DNA of 64,000 bases from Bordetella genomosp. 13 (GTDB lineage: Bacteria; Pseudomonadota; Gammaproteobacteria; Burkholderiales; Burkholderiaceae_B), in contig NZ_CP021111.1 in assembly GCF_002119665.1 (NCBI RefSeq), positions 3,348,001-3,412,000 of the forward strand. Direction: 5' to 3'. Both the position numbers and the translations under genes were made by a program. Below are positions 36,988-46,444 of the stretch, piece after piece. Below the pieces are notes generated by a model. The model worked only from the letters and a program-made list of their open reading frames with translations, was not told the DNA's origin and did not search any database. The number at the start of each line of letters is the position of its first letter. Positions within the stretch are counted from its first letter, which is position 1.

Positions 36988-37965
36988 ATGTCACGCCTTG
37001 CCCGCTTTCTGCCGGACCGCTTCACCCTCCTCCTCATCGCCACCGTCATCATCGCCAGCCTCGTCCCCGCGCACGGGCAAGGCATTGTCGCGTTCGGCTG
37101 GATCACCAACCTGGCGGTCGCGCTGCTGTTCTTCCTGCACGGCGCCCGGCTGTCGCGCGACGCTATCGTGGCCGGCATCACGCACTGGCGCCTGCACGCC
37201 ACCATCTTCTCGGCCACGTTCCTGATGTTCCCCATCCTGGGCGTGCTGCTCAAGCCGGTGCTCGAGCCGCTGGTGACGCCGCAGCTGTACGTGGGCATCC
37301 TGTTCCTGTGCTGCCTGCCCGCCACCGTGCAATCCGCCATCGCGTTCACGTCGATGGCGCGCGGCAACGTGCCGGCCGCGGTATGCAGCGCGTCGGCCTC
37401 CAGCCTGCTCGGCATCTTCGTCACGCCGCTGCTGGTGGGCACCGTGGTGGCCAGCGCGGCCAGCGCCCCCATCTCGTTCGACGCCGTGATCAAGATCATG
37501 CTGCAGCTGCTGCTGCCCTTCGTGCTGGGGCAACTGGCGCGGCGCTGGATCGGCGCCTGGGTGCACAAGCGCAAGGCGCTGTTGAAATGGGTCGACCAGG
37601 GGTCGATCCTGCTGGTGGTCTACACCGCGTTCTCGGAAGCCGTGAACGAAGGCCTGTGGCAGAACACCCCGCTGCCCGCGCTGCTGGGCCTGGTGGCATG
37701 CTGCGCGGTGATCCTGGCCTTGGCGCTGCTGGGCTCGCAGCTGCTGGGCAAACTGTTCGGCTTCAGCCTGCCCGACCGCATCACGCTGCTGTTCTGCGGC
37801 TCGAAGAAAAGCCTTGCCACCGGCGTGCCCATGGCGCAGGTCATCTTCGCCGGACAGGCCGTGGGCGCCATCGTGCTGCCGCTGATGCTGTTCCACCAGA
37901 TCCAGCTGATGGTGTGCGCCGTGCTGGCGGCACGCTATGCGCGCCGCCCTGAAACCGCCGAGTAA
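36988..37965 (+). CDS. Bile acid:sodium symporter (SBF-like) family protein
   Basis: This 325-residue inner-membrane protein shows about ten hydrophobic segments and belongs to the SBF-like (YfeH) group. Family sequences include LPDRFTLLLIATVIIASLVP at the N-terminus, a core TVQSAIAFTSMARGNVPAAV around residue 115, and GSKKSLATGVPMAQVIF near 270, the crossed-helix ion-binding regions. The transported solute is unknown; in this group it is probably an organic anion rather than bile acids. It follows the GntR gene by 86 bp and may belong to the same locus. Confidence 0.85.
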   Translation: MSRLARFLPDRFTLLLIATVIIASLVPAHGQGIVAFGWITNLAVALLFFLHGARLSRDAIVAGITHWRLHATIFSATFLMFPILGVLLKPVLEPLVTPQLYVGILFLCCLPATVQSAIAFTSMARGNVPAAVCSASASSLLGIFVTPLLVGTVVASAASAPISFDAVIKIMLQLLLPFVLGQLARRWIGAWVHKRKALLKWVDQGSILLVVYTAFSEAVNEGLWQNTPLPALLGLVACCAVILALALLGSQLLGKLFGFSLPDRITLLFCGSKKSLATGVPMAQVIFAGQAVGAIVLPLMLFHQIQLMVCAVLAARYARRPETAE

Positions 37966-37970
37966 GAACT

Positions 37971-37992
37971 CGGTGCCGCGGCTTTGGCACCG
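37971..37992. other. Stem-loop between convergent genes
   Basis: CGGTGCC/GGCACCG forms a 7-bp stem with an 8-base loop between the SBF transporter and dnaB stop codons. There is no T-tract, so terminator function is uncertain. Confidence 0.4.
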
Positions 37993-37997
37993 CGGCC

Positions 37998-39371
37998 TCA
38001 GTACTGCGGCGCCGCCGCGAAATTCAGGAAGCGCGTGCTCATGCCCTGGAAGGTGAGCCGCACGGTGCCGATGGGGCCGTTACGCTGCTTGCCGATGATG
38101 ATCTCGGCCGTACCCTTGTCGGGCGAGTCGGGGTTGTAGACCTCGTCCCGGTAAATGAACAGGATCAGGTCCGCGTCCTGTTCGATGGCGCCGGATTCGC
38201 GCAGGTCGCTCATCACGGGACGCTTGTTGGGACGCTGTTCGAGGCTTCGGTTGAGCTGCGACAGCGCGATCAGCGGGCAGTTCAACTCTTTGGCCAGGCC
38301 CTTCAGCGAACGGCTGATTTCCGAGATTTCGGTGGCGCGGTTCTCGCCTCCGCCGTTGCCCGACATCAGCTGCAGGTAGTCGATGATGATCAGGCCCAGC
38401 TGGCCGCACTGGCGCGCCAGCCGGCGCGCGCGGGCGCGCACTTCCATGGGACTGAGCGCGGGCGTCTCGTCGATGTAGACCTGCGAGTCCTGCATCAGCT
38501 GCACGGCATGCGTGACGCGCGGCCAATCCTCGGCCAGCAGCTTGCCGGTACGCATGCGATGCTGGTCCAGCATGCCCACCGAGCCCAGCATACGCATGGC
38601 CAGCTGCACGGCGCCCATTTCCATGGAGAACACCGCGACGGGCAGGCCCTGCTCGATGGCGACGTGTTCACCGATGTTCATCGAGAACGAGGTCTTGCCC
38701 ATGGACGGACGTCCCGCCACGATGACGAGGTCGCCCGGCTGCAGGCCCGAGGTCATCTTGTCCAGGTCGTCGAAGCCGGTGGGCACGCCCGTGACGTCGG
38801 AATCGCTGTCGCGGTGGTACAGCTCGTCGATGCGCTCGACCACCTGGCTGAGCAGGGGCTGGATTTCCTGGAAGCCGGCGGAGCCGCGTTCGCCCTCTTG
38901 CGAGATCTTGAACACCTTGGACTCGGCCTCGTCCAGCAGTTGGCGGGCTTCCTTGCCCTGCGGATTGAGGGCCGCCGACGAGATCTCGTCGGCGATCGAC
39001 ACCAGCTTGCGCAGCATGGCCCGCTCGCGGACGATTTCGGCGTAGCGGCGGATGTTGGCCGCCGAAGGCGTGTTGTGCGCCAGCGCGTTGATGTAGGCCA
39101 GCCCGCCGATCTCTTCCGACTTGCCCGCGCTGTGCAGCGACTCGTGCACCGTGATCACGTCGGCGGGACGCGCCAGTCCGATCAGGCGGGCAATGTGCTG
39201 CCAGATGAGGCGATGGTCGTGCCGGTAGAAATCGTCCTCGACCAGCACGTCGGCGATACGGTCCCAGGCGGCGTTGTCCAACAGCAGCCCGCCCAGCACG
39301 GACTGCTCGGCCTCGACGGAATGGGGTGGGACACGCAGGTATTCGAGCTGGGAATCGGCAGGAGTATTCAT
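37998..39371 (-). CDS. dnaB: Replicative DNA helicase
   Basis: This 457-residue hexameric helicase unwinds DNA ahead of the replication fork. The N-terminal helical domain (about 1-150) includes PPHSVEAEQSVLGGLL, followed by the RecA-like domain with Walker A GRPSMGKT (220-227), the arginine-rich ATEISEISRSLKGLAKEL, and SDLRESGAIEQDADLI. Length is normal and no intein interrupts the gene. I start at MNTPADSQLEYLRVPP; the 14 residues upstream are not family-like. It lies 232 bp downstream of rplI on the same strand, but a terminator in that gap suggests its own promoter. Confidence 0.97.
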   Translation of the reverse strand: MNTPADSQLEYLRVPPHSVEAEQSVLGGLLLDNAAWDRIADVLVEDDFYRHDHRLIWQHIARLIGLARPADVITVHESLHSAGKSEEIGGLAYINALAHNTPSAANIRRYAEIVRERAMLRKLVSIADEISSAALNPQGKEARQLLDEAESKVFKISQEGERGSAGFQEIQPLLSQVVERIDELYHRDSDSDVTGVPTGFDDLDKMTSGLQPGDLVIVAGRPSMGKTSFSMNIGEHVAIEQGLPVAVFSMEMGAVQLAMRMLGSVGMLDQHRMRTGKLLAEDWPRVTHAVQLMQDSQVYIDETPALSPMEVRARARRLARQCGQLGLIIIDYLQLMSGNGGGENRATEISEISRSLKGLAKELNCPLIALSQLNRSLEQRPNKRPVMSDLRESGAIEQDADLILFIYRDEVYNPDSPDKGTAEIIIGKQRNGPIGTVRLTFQGMSTRFLNFAAAPQY

Positions 39372-39519
39372 GGATGCAATAGTAACCTCAGGGTATCCGC
39401 CGGGGCATGCCATGGATACCCGATCCGGATCCGCGACCGAGGCGGCGGGCCGCTGGCCGCGCCTTGCGCGCCGCTCCTCCGCGATACGGGCGCCATCGAG
39501 GCTTGACGATGGAACAGAT

Positions 39520-39543
39520 GAAAAAAGCCGGCATGGGCCGGCT
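39520..39543 (-). terminator. Rho-independent terminator of the rpsF-rplI operon
   Basis: On the minus strand, AAGCCGGC/GCCGGCTT with a four-base loop is followed by six T. It lies 61 bp after the rplI stop and 149 bp before dnaB. Confidence 0.9.
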
Positions 39544-39603
39544 TGTAGTCGGTGGCGGAGCTGTCTGCCAGCGCCGCCACGCAGCGGTACGGTACGAAAG
39601 GCC

Positions 39604-40059
39604 TCAGGCCATTTCGCCTTCGACCTGAACCGTGACGTCGACCATCACGTCGGGGTGCAGGGCGACTTGCAGCGGGTATTCGCCGACGGCCTTCAGGTGG
39701 CCGTTGGGCAGGCGCACCTGCGCCTTTTCGATGCCTTCGAAACCAGCCTTGCGCAGCGCGTCGGCCACGTCGGCATTGGTGACCGAGCCGAACAGGCGGC
39801 CGTCGACACCGGCCTTCTGCGAAATCTTCAGCTGGTAACCGTTGACGCGCTCGCCCAGGGCCTGGGCGGCGGCCAGCTTCTCGGCCTGGACCTTTTCCAG
39901 TTCGGCGCGACGGGCCTCGAACTCCTTCAGGGCGGCGTCGGTGGCGCGGCGCGCCATCTTCTGCGGGATCAGGAAGTTGCGAGCGTAGCCATCGCGAACG
40001 CGGACGACTTCGCCCAGGTTGCCGAGGTTGACGACTTTTTCGAGCAGGATTACTTGCAT
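39604..40059 (-). CDS. rplI: Ribosomal protein bL9
   Basis: This 151-residue large-subunit protein has the standard bL9 N-terminal domain ([32 protein letters not shown]), a long connecting helix (about 45-75) and the C-terminal RNA-binding domain ([20 protein letters not shown]). bL9 helps maintain the reading frame. It is the last gene of rpsF-priB-rpsR-rplI, 14 bp after rpsR. Confidence 0.98.
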   Translation of the reverse strand: MQVILLEKVVNLGNLGEVVRVRDGYARNFLIPQKMARRATDAALKEFEARRAELEKVQAEKLAAAQALGERVNGYQLKISQKAGVDGRLFGSVTNADVADALRKAGFEGIEKAQVRLPNGHLKAVGEYPLQVALHPDVMVDVTVQVEGEMA

Positions 40060-40073
40060 GTCAGTGCCCCCGA

Positions 40074-40343
40074 TTACTTGTGGTTGTCGGTGTAGGGCAG
40101 CAGGGCCAGGAAGCGGGCGCGCTTGACGGCCGTATCCAGTTGGCGCTGGTAGATTGCCCGGGTGCCCGTCAGGCGGGCCGGAATGATCTTGCCGTTTTCC
40201 TGCACGAAATCGCGCAGGGTGTCGAGATCCTTGTAGTCGATCTCTTCAACGCCGGCGGCGGTGAAGCGGCAGAACTTGCGGCGCTTGAAGAGCGGGTTCT
40301 GCTGCGTGAATTTACGTTTTTCCTTGCGTTTTCCGAAAGCCAT
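40074..40343 (-). CDS. rpsR: Ribosomal protein bS18
   Basis: This 89-residue small-subunit protein has the family core [20 protein letters not shown] and [14 protein letters not shown]. It pairs with bS6 on the platform of the 30S subunit. It follows priB after 80 bp and precedes rplI in the conserved operon. Confidence 0.98.
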   Translation of the reverse strand: MAFGKRKEKRKFTQQNPLFKRRKFCRFTAAGVEEIDYKDLDTLRDFVQENGKIIPARLTGTRAIYQRQLDTAVKRARFLALLPYTDNHK

Positions 40344-40423
40344 GATGTATGCCTTTGTTTGCTTGGCCGGGCGAGCCGTTCAACCGTCTCGCCTGCCCTG
40401 ATCTGTATTTGTCCGAACCGCCG

Positions 40424-40747
40424 TCACGCCACCGGAGGGTCGCCTCCGGCGCTGCCGCCGATCCTGCCCGCCCGCTGCATATGCAGCCTGAGCTTTACCG
40501 AATCCTTGCGTACGGGGGCCAAAAAACCCTGTATGCGCAGGTCGGTGCCCAGCGGGATATCGGCCAGCAGCATCGCCAGGTCGCCCAATGCCACCGCGGC
40601 AATGGTGAGCGAGACTCGGCGCGGATGTCCTGCCTCGACGACGTCCGATTCATGGGACAACAGCATTTCGATCGCCGGCAGTCCGCCTGGCGTATGGCGC
40701 AGAGGCTCGCGTTCGATGACGCGCGCGTCCAGCTCCACGGTATTCAT
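40424..40747 (-). CDS. priB: Primosomal replication protein N
   Basis: This 107-residue OB-fold protein, beginning [20 protein letters not shown], acts in replication restart with PriA. The pattern [19 protein letters not shown] and the C-terminal [20 protein letters not shown] fit PriB, a relative of single-stranded DNA-binding protein. The start at MNTVEL is preferred over an upstream methionine four residues earlier. Its position between rpsF (44-bp gap) and rpsR is the diagnostic PriB location. Confidence 0.93.
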   Translation of the reverse strand: MNTVELDARVIEREPLRHTPGGLPAIEMLLSHESDVVEAGHPRRVSLTIAAVALGDLAMLLADIPLGTDLRIQGFLAPVRKDSVKLRLHMQRAGRIGGSAGGDPPVA

Positions 40748-40791
40748 GCTGCGTTCCACAACCGGCCGACGGTCCGGCCCGTCGTTCCTGC

Positions 40792-41172
40792 TTACTCGGC
40801 GGCCTGAGCCGCGGGCGCCGATTCCGCCGAAGCCTTGCGGGCCTCTTCACGCTCGACCGACTTCATCATGATCGAGGCGGCGGCGGGGGCCTTCTTGGTC
40901 TTGATGACCAGGTGGCGCAGCACGGCGTCGTTGTAGCGGAACGAGTGCTCGAGCTCGTCCAGGGTAGCCTGGCCGCACTCGATGTTCATGCAGACGTAGT
41001 GGGCCTTGACCAGCTTCTGGATCGGGTAGGCCAGTTGACGACGGCCCCAGTCTTCCAGACGGTGCACGGCACCGCCCTGGCCCGTGACGAGCGACTGGTA
41101 GCGCTCGACCATGGCGGGCACCTGCTCGCTCTGGTCGGGATGGACGATAAACACTACTTCGTAGTGGCGCAT
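40792..41172 (-). CDS. rpsF: Ribosomal protein bS6
   Basis: This 126-residue protein has the bS6 fold: [21 protein letters not shown], then [18 protein letters not shown] and [18 protein letters not shown]. The C-terminal tail is Ala/Glu-rich, as in many proteobacterial S6 proteins. It is the first gene of the operon, preceded by AAGGAG and a long leader from a good promoter at 41298-41326. Confidence 0.97.
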   Translation of the reverse strand: MRHYEVVFIVHPDQSEQVPAMVERYQSLVTGQGGAVHRLEDWGRRQLAYPIQKLVKAHYVCMNIECGQATLDELEHSFRYNDAVLRHLVIKTKKAPAAASIMMKSVEREEARKASAESAPAAQAAE

Positions 41173-41297
41173 AGGGTAAAACTCCTTGAGGATGCCTGAA
41201 ACGGCTATGCCCTTGCGTGGTTTCTACCCACCCTTGGGTTCGCCTTTCCAGCAGCCCGCCGCCAAAGAATTCTGGCGGTCGAGCAAGAAAGCCTGCG
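41173..41297 (-). promoter_or_regulatory. Structured 5' leader of the rpsF operon
   Basis: From the predicted start near 41291 to the rpsF ATG, the leader is about 118 nt. It contains a clear stem-loop (CCGCCA/TGGCGG at 41259-41264 and 41273-41278, eight-base loop). In many bacteria the rpsF leader binds S6:S18 for autogenous control. I cannot confirm the consensus motif here, so this is inference from position and structure. Confidence 0.4.
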
Positions 41298-41326
41298 ATT
41301 ATTGCTGATTTACCCGCGGTTCGCAA
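41298..41326 (-). promoter_or_regulatory. Candidate promoter of the rpsF operon
   Basis: On the minus strand TTGCGA is followed after exactly 17 bp by AATAAT (four and five of six matches to sigma-70 hexamers). It lies about 125 bp upstream of rpsF and just after the end of folE2, the expected place. Confidence 0.6.
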
Positions 41327-41359
41327 GCGGCGGGTGTTGCGGATCGGCGCCCCGCCCGA

Positions 41360-42157
41360 TCAGCCCTCGACCACGGCGTAGGCCGAGTGGTTATGGATGG
41401 ACTCGAAGTTCTCGGCCTCGACGCGGAAGCGCACGATGCCCGGATGCGCGTGCAGGCGCGCGGCCACGTCGCGGACCAGGTCTTCGACGAACTTGGGATT
41501 GTCGTAGGCGCGCTCGGTGACGTACTTCTCGTCGGGGCGCTTGAGCAGGCCCCACAACTCGCACGACGCCTCGTCCTCGACCAGGCGGATGACCTGGTCC
41601 ATGACGATCTCGCCCGCCAGGATGGCCGACACCGTGACGTGCGAGCGCTGGTTGTGCGCGCCGTATTCGGAGATGGCCTTGGAACAGGGGCACAGGCTGG
41701 TGACGGGCACCTGGACCACGAGCTCGAACTCGACGTCCTGGCCCGATGCCCGTGCGATCCACTGGACTTCGTAGTCGAGCAGGCTTTGCACGCCCGACAC
41801 CGGCGCGGATTTGTTGATGAAGTACGGGAACGACGCCGTGATGTCGCCGCGCTCGGCGTGCAGCAGCGGCAGCATCTCGCGCGCCATATCGGCGAACAGC
41901 GCCGGCGTCATGGGGATGGCGCGGTATTTCTCGAGCAGCGCGACGAAGCGCGACATGTGCGTGCCCTTCTCTTCCGGCGGCAGCGCCACGGTCAGCGTCC
42001 AGTTGGCCACCGTGGGCTGCGCGGCGCCGTCGGCGGCCTGCACGAGCATGGGGTGGCGCACGCCGCGGATGCCGACGCGCTGGATGGGGATGTGCCGCGT
42101 GTCCGCGGAACTCTGCACATCGGGCATCACAATGGCGGGATCGATCGGGGAATTCAT
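41360..42157 (-). CDS. folE2: GTP cyclohydrolase FolE2
   Basis: This 265-residue enzyme makes 7,8-dihydroneopterin triphosphate from GTP, the entry to folate and queuosine synthesis, in place of zinc-dependent FolE. The conserved region [19 protein letters not shown] contains the catalytic cysteine, followed by HNQRSHVTV and the downstream [17 protein letters not shown] ending. Unlike FolE, this type can use metals other than zinc and is often induced by zinc starvation. The palindrome at 42177-42190, 20 bp upstream of the ATG, is a possible control site. It lies downstream of dxs by 159 bp on the same strand. Confidence 0.95.
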   Translation of the reverse strand: MNSPIDPAIVMPDVQSSADTRHIPIQRVGIRGVRHPMLVQAADGAAQPTVANWTLTVALPPEEKGTHMSRFVALLEKYRAIPMTPALFADMAREMLPLLHAERGDITASFPYFINKSAPVSGVQSLLDYEVQWIARASGQDVEFELVVQVPVTSLCPCSKAISEYGAHNQRSHVTVSAILAGEIVMDQVIRLVEDEASCELWGLLKRPDEKYVTERAYDNPKFVEDLVRDVAARLHAHPGIVRFRVEAENFESIHNHSAYAVVEG

Positions 42158-42176
42158 GTCGCTTACCTAGTCAGGA

Positions 42177-42190
42177 CGTGCGAACGCACG
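42177..42190. promoter_or_regulatory. Palindrome upstream of folE2
   Basis: CGTGCGAACGCACG consists of two 6-bp inverted arms around AA, 20 bp before the folE2 ATG. It could be an operator or a small hairpin at the 5' end of the transcript. It does not resemble the usual AT-rich Zur box. Confidence 0.35.
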
Positions 42191-42316
42191 CGCTCCGGAA
42201 ACAAAACTGGAGGGCCATTATCGCCGAAATCATTGCCCGGGCCCGGGAAAACCCTTTTGCGCGTAGGTGGTGCGGCCGCAACGGACTGTTCCATTGCGCG
42301 CGGGCCGCCGCGTGCC

Positions 42317-44179
42317 TCAGGCCGCCGGCTCGCCGAAGCGGGCCCGGATCGACGCCTCGATGCCGGCCGCGTCCAGACCGATGCCGGCCAGCAGGGCCGC
42401 CTGGTCGCCGTGATCGATGAACACGTCGGGCAGGCCGAGCTGCAGTACGGGCAGGCTGATGCCGGCCTCGTTCAGCGCCTCGGTGACGGCGCTGCCGGCG
42501 CCGCCCATGATCGCGGCCTCTTCCACCGTGACCAGCGCCTCGTGGCGCGAGGCTAGGTCGAGCAGCAGGTCGCGGTCGATGGGCTTGACGAAGCGCATGT
42601 CGGCCACCGTGGCATCCAGTTTCTCGGCAGCCTGCAGGGCGGCATGCACCAGCGTGCCGAAGCCCAGGATGGCGATGCGGCGACCCTCGCGGCGCACCAC
42701 GCCCTTGCCCAGCGGGAGCGCTTCGAGCGACGCGCCGACCTCGGCGCCGATGCCCGCGCCGCGCGGATAGCGCACGGAGGCCGGGCCGGGATGGAGATAA
42801 CAGGTGGTAAGCAGCTGGCGGCACTCGCTTTCGTCGGAGGGCGTGGCCACCACCATGTTGGGCACGCAGCGCAGATAGGCGATGTCGTAGTTGCCGGCGT
42901 GGGTCGCGCCGTCGGCGCCCACCAGGCCGGCGCGGTCCAGCGCGAAGGTCACGTCCAGGTTCTGCAGCGCCACGTCGTGGATGAGCTGGTCGTAGCCGCG
43001 CTGCAGGAAGGTGGAATAGATGGCGACCACCGGTTTCTGGCCTTCGCAGGCCAGGCCGGCAGCGAACGTGACCGCGTGCTGTTCGGCGATGCCCACGTCG
43101 AAATAGCGCTGCGGGAAACGCTGCTCGAACTCGACCAGGCCGCTGCCCTCGCGCATGGCCGGCGTGATGCCGACCAGGCGCTCGTCCTGCTGCGCCATGT
43201 CGCACAGCCACTGGCCGAACACCTGCGTGTAGGTTTTCTTGGCGGGCGTCTTGGCCTTCTGGATGCCGACCGCGGGATCGAACTTGCCCGGACCGTGATA
43301 CAGCACGGGGTCCGCCTCGGCCAGCTTGTAGCCCTGCCCCTTGCGCGTGACCACGTGCAGGAACTGCAGGCCCTGCAGCGCGCGCAGGTTCTGCAGCGTG
43401 GGCACCAGGGCGTCGAGATCGTGGCCGTCGATCGGGCCCACGTAGTTGAAGCCCAGTTCTTCGAACAGCGTGGCCGGCGTGACCATGCCCTTGGCGTGTT
43501 CTTCGAAGCGGCGCGCCAGTTCGAGCATGGGCGGCACGTGCTGCAGCACGGCCTTGCCCACGTTGCGCGCGGTGGCGTAGAAGCGGCCCGACATCAGGCG
43601 CGCGAGGTAGCGATTGAGCGCTCCCACCGGCGGCGAGATCGACATGTCGTTGTCGTTGAGCACCACCAGCAGGTTCACGTCCGGGGTGACGCCCGCGTTG
43701 TTCATGGCCTCGAAGGCCATGCCCGCCGACATGGCGCCGTCACCGATGACGGCGATGTGCTGGCGCGGAATGCCGGCGTTGCGCGAGGCCACCGCCATGC
43801 CCAGCGCCGCCGAGATGGAGGTGGACGAGTGCGCGGTGCCGAAGGCGTCGTATTCCGACTCGCTGCGCTTGGGAAAGCCCGAGATGCCGCCCTGCTGCCG
43901 CAGGTGCGCCATGCCTTCGCGCCGGCCGGTCAGGATCTTGTGCGGATACGATTGGTGGCCGACGTCCCAGACGATGCGGTCGTGCGGCGTGTCGAAGACG
44001 TAGTGCAGCGCCAGCGTCAGTTCGACCGTGCCCAGGTTCGAGGACAGATGGCCGCCCGTGCGCGAGACCGATTCGAGCACGAAGCCGCGCAGTTCGTCGG
44101 CCAGGCGCTTGAGCTCGCGGCGATCCATGCGCCGGAGATCTGCAGGGGAAGCGATGCGGTCCAAAATTTCTGTGGTCAT
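42317..44179 (-). CDS. dxs: 1-deoxy-D-xylulose-5-phosphate synthase
   Basis: This 620-residue thiamine diphosphate enzyme joins pyruvate and glyceraldehyde 3-phosphate in the first step of the non-mevalonate isoprenoid pathway. Family motifs are [10 protein letters not shown] (41-50), [14 protein letters not shown], the ThDP site [16 protein letters not shown] (147-161), and a transketolase-type pyrimidine domain ([20 protein letters not shown]). The start is the ATG at 44179; the frame stays open far upstream through ispA but that part is a shadow. It ends xseB-ispA-dxs, the isoprenoid operon, 56 bp after ispA. Confidence 0.97.
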   Translation of the reverse strand: MTTEILDRIASPADLRRMDRRELKRLADELRGFVLESVSRTGGHLSSNLGTVELTLALHYVFDTPHDRIVWDVGHQSYPHKILTGRREGMAHLRQQGGISGFPKRSESEYDAFGTAHSSTSISAALGMAVASRNAGIPRQHIAVIGDGAMSAGMAFEAMNNAGVTPDVNLLVVLNDNDMSISPPVGALNRYLARLMSGRFYATARNVGKAVLQHVPPMLELARRFEEHAKGMVTPATLFEELGFNYVGPIDGHDLDALVPTLQNLRALQGLQFLHVVTRKGQGYKLAEADPVLYHGPGKFDPAVGIQKAKTPAKKTYTQVFGQWLCDMAQQDERLVGITPAMREGSGLVEFEQRFPQRYFDVGIAEQHAVTFAAGLACEGQKPVVAIYSTFLQRGYDQLIHDVALQNLDVTFALDRAGLVGADGATHAGNYDIAYLRCVPNMVVATPSDESECRQLLTTCYLHPGPASVRYPRGAGIGAEVGASLEALPLGKGVVRREGRRIAILGFGTLVHAALQAAEKLDATVADMRFVKPIDRDLLLDLASRHEALVTVEEAAIMGGAGSAVTEALNEAGISLPVLQLGLPDVFIDHGDQAALLAGIGLDAAGIEASIRARFGEPAA

Positions 44180-44235
44180 ACCGGTGCGTATCGGGATATC
44201 CGGGGCGCGCGGCGCGTGGCCGCCGCGCGAGGTTG

Positions 44236-45147
44236 TCAACGGTCTCTGAGTACGATGAAGTCGGCCAGTTGGGCCAGCCGCGCCCCGCCCTCGCCCAGCG
44301 GCTCGAGCGCCTGGTGCGCGGCGGCGCCCAGTTCGCGGGCGAAGTCGCGCGCGGCATCCAGGCCGAGCAGGGAAACATAGGTGGGCTTGTTGTCGGCGGC
44401 GTCCTTGCCGGGGGTCTTGCCCAGGCTGGCGCTGTCGGCCGTGACGTCGAGGATGTCGTCGACCACCTGGAACGCCAGGCCGATGGCCTGCGCATAGGTG
44501 TCGAGCGATTGGCGCACGCTGGAGCTGGCGCCGGCCACGATGCCGCCCAGCGAGACGCTGGCCGCCAGCATGGCGCCCGTCTTCATGCTGTGCATGGTCT
44601 GCAGTTCGTCGCGCGTCAGCGAGCGCCCCACGCTGTCCAGGTCGATGGCCTGCCCGCCCGCCATGCCCAGGCTGCCCGCCGCGCGGGCCAGCACGCGGCT
44701 GGCCTGCAGCGCCAGCGCCGGCGCGATGGGCATCTCTGCCAGCAGTTCGAAGGCCAGAGGCTGCATGGCGTCGCCCGCCAGCATGGCGGTCGCCTCGTCG
44801 AACCGTACATGGGCGGTGGGACGGCCGCGGCGCAGCGTATCGTCGTCCATGCAAGGCAGGTCGTCATGCACCAGCGAATACGCGTGTATCAGTTCGACCG
44901 CGGCAGCGGCGCGGTCCAAAGAGGCATCGACCGCCAGCGTGCTGCCGCTGATCGGACACGCCTGGCCGGCGGCATACACCAGGGCGGCGCGCACGCGCTT
45001 GCCGCCGCCCAGGACCGCGTAGCGCATGGCCTCGTGCAGGCGCGCGGGCGCGGTGTCGGCCGCGGGCAACAGTTCGTCGAGCACTTGCTCGACATGCGTG
45101 GCGCAATCCTGCAGCCAGTCCGCGAAGGCGAGGTGATTCTGCTTCAT
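44236..45147 (-). CDS. ispA: Farnesyl diphosphate synthase
   Basis: This 303-residue prenyltransferase condenses isopentenyl and dimethylallyl diphosphate to farnesyl diphosphate. The first aspartate-rich motif is in [19 protein letters not shown] (Asp95, Asp96, Asp101 and neighbours), and the second is FQVVDDILD (Asp230, Asp231, Asp234). [10 protein letters not shown] and the [10 protein letters not shown] lysine-arginine site (47-56) bind the diphosphates. It starts 4 bp after xseB and precedes dxs, so synthesis of C5 and C15 precursors is encoded together. Confidence 0.96.
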   Translation of the reverse strand: MKQNHLAFADWLQDCATHVEQVLDELLPAADTAPARLHEAMRYAVLGGGKRVRAALVYAAGQACPISGSTLAVDASLDRAAAAVELIHAYSLVHDDLPCMDDDTLRRGRPTAHVRFDEATAMLAGDAMQPLAFELLAEMPIAPALALQASRVLARAAGSLGMAGGQAIDLDSVGRSLTRDELQTMHSMKTGAMLAASVSLGGIVAGASSSVRQSLDTYAQAIGLAFQVVDDILDVTADSASLGKTPGKDAADNKPTYVSLLGLDAARDFARELGAAAHQALEPLGEGGARLAQLADFIVLRDR

Positions 45148-45151
45148 CCGT

Positions 45152-45421
45152 TCATTCGTCGTCGAGCGCGGCCGGATCGAGCGGCCGCAGCAGGTCGCCT
45201 TCGAGAACCTTGACCTGCTGCTCGGCCTGCGCCAGGCGTTCTTGGCAGACGCGCGAGAGTTCGACGCCGCGGCGGTACGCCGCCAGCGATTGCTCGAGCG
45301 GCAGGGCGCCGTCTTCCATGGCGGCCACCAGGGCTTCCAGCTCGGCCAGTGCCGTTTCGAAGTCCTGCGGCAGGGGCCGGTCGTCGGGGTTCTGCGGATC
45401 GGCTTGCTTCGTCGAGGCCAA
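45152..45421 (-). CDS. xseB: Exodeoxyribonuclease VII small subunit
   Basis: This 89-residue protein has the XseB helical pair: LPQDFETALAELEALVAAME followed by GALPLEQSLAAYRRGVELSRVCQERLAQAEQQV. Several copies bind one XseA large subunit, encoded elsewhere, to degrade single-stranded DNA. Adjacency to ispA and dxs is the common bacterial order and supports the identification. Confidence 0.95.
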   Translation of the reverse strand: MASTKQADPQNPDDRPLPQDFETALAELEALVAAMEDGALPLEQSLAAYRRGVELSRVCQERLAQAEQQVKVLEGDLLRPLDPAALDDE

Positions 45422-45510
45422 ACGGATCTCCGGGGCGCGAAAAGTCGGGAGGGTAATCCGGGATTGTACGGGATAGCGGGCGACGGCCGCCGCCGCCCGC
45501 CCCGCGCGAT

Positions 45511-46341
45511 TCAGGCGCCGCCAGGCCCGGACAGTTGCGCGGCCGTACGGCGCAGCATGCCGGCGATACGCCCTCGAAGTTCAGCCTCGGGCAGCAGCGT
45601 GTCCGGACCGCCGCAACTGAGCACGAAACGGCCTTCTCCGGTGATGGCGGTGAACGGCACGGCCACTGCATTGATGCCGGGCTGCCATTCACCGACCGCA
45701 TAGCAACAGCCTTCGTTGGCCAGCTCGTCGACGGCGCGCGCCACCGCGGCGGCCGGCGGCGCGGCCTGCCCCAGCCCGGCCAGCAAGGCGTCTCGCTGCG
45801 CGCGCGGCAGGCCGGCCAGGTGGGCGCGGCCCATCGCCGTGCCCAGGCTGGCCCGGTACCCCACTGGCAGGCGCAGGTACAGCGCGGAGGAGCCGTGCAC
45901 GGCCTCGAGGTAGACCATGGCATCGCCGTCCAACGCGCCCAGCGCGACCGCCCCGCCCGTTTTTCGTGCCAGTTGCTGCATGGCGTTGCGGGCCAGCTCG
46001 CGGACCTCCAGGCCGGCCAGCAGGCCGAAGCCCAGCGCCAGCACGCCGTAACCCGGCGAATACCTGCCCGTGTCGGCGTGATAGCGCAGATAGCCCAGTT
46101 CCGTCAGCGTGAAGGTGAGCCGGCTGACCGTGGCCTTGGGCAGCTCCGTCAGGCGCGCCAATTCCTGGTTGCCCAGCGTGCGCACGCCAGGCTGGAAACA
46201 GCGCAGGACCGCCAGCCCGCGCGCCAGGGCCGTGACGAAATCGGGCCGGCCGGGTGCGTCGCTGTCGGGTGCGGCCCGCTTGCGGCGCGCCGGTCCGGTG
46301 GACTGTGGCGAATCCTCGTCGCTTTCAGAAAAGGGTTGCAT
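45511..46341 (-). CDS. IclR-family transcriptional regulator
   Basis: This 276-residue regulator has an N-terminal winged helix (about 28-95; FVTALARGLAVLRCFQPG, then LARLTELPKATVSRLTFTLTELGYL) and a C-terminal IclR effector domain with GDAMVYLEAV and SLGTAMGRAHLAGL. I choose the ATG at 46341 (MQPFSESDEDSPQS); the 35 upstream codons lie in the divergent promoter. It is divergent from a Bug gene, with a perfect IclR-style inverted repeat between them. IclR proteins commonly control aromatic and short-chain acid catabolism. Confidence 0.9.
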   Translation of the reverse strand: MQPFSESDEDSPQSTGPARRKRAAPDSDAPGRPDFVTALARGLAVLRCFQPGVRTLGNQELARLTELPKATVSRLTFTLTELGYLRYHADTGRYSPGYGVLALGFGLLAGLEVRELARNAMQQLARKTGGAVALGALDGDAMVYLEAVHGSSALYLRLPVGYRASLGTAMGRAHLAGLPRAQRDALLAGLGQAAPPAAAVARAVDELANEGCCYAVGEWQPGINAVAVPFTAITGEGRFVLSCGGPDTLLPEAELRGRIAGMLRRTAAQLSGPGGA

Positions 46342-46382
46342 CACCTTCGCAAGCTTTTTATAGTCTGTTTCGAATAACAAAA

Positions 46383-46407
46383 TTGAATTCCACGCTATGG
46401 AATTTAA
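46383..46407. promoter_or_regulatory. Candidate IclR operator
   Basis: AATTCCA-CGCTA-TGGAATT is a perfect 7-bp inverted repeat with a 5-bp spacer (46386-46404), extended by TT/AA outside one mismatch. It lies in the gap between the IclR and Bug genes, close to the Bug start. IclR-family sites often have TGGAA/TTCCA half-sites, so this is a good candidate. Confidence 0.7.
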
Positions 46408-46444
46408 CGTCAGTCCGCTACACACGCAACACAAGGGAAAAATC

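Noticed and set aside
42317..44854. 845-residue N-terminal extension of dxs
   Set aside because: The extra part reads through ispA in another frame. The Dxs N-terminus begins at 44179.
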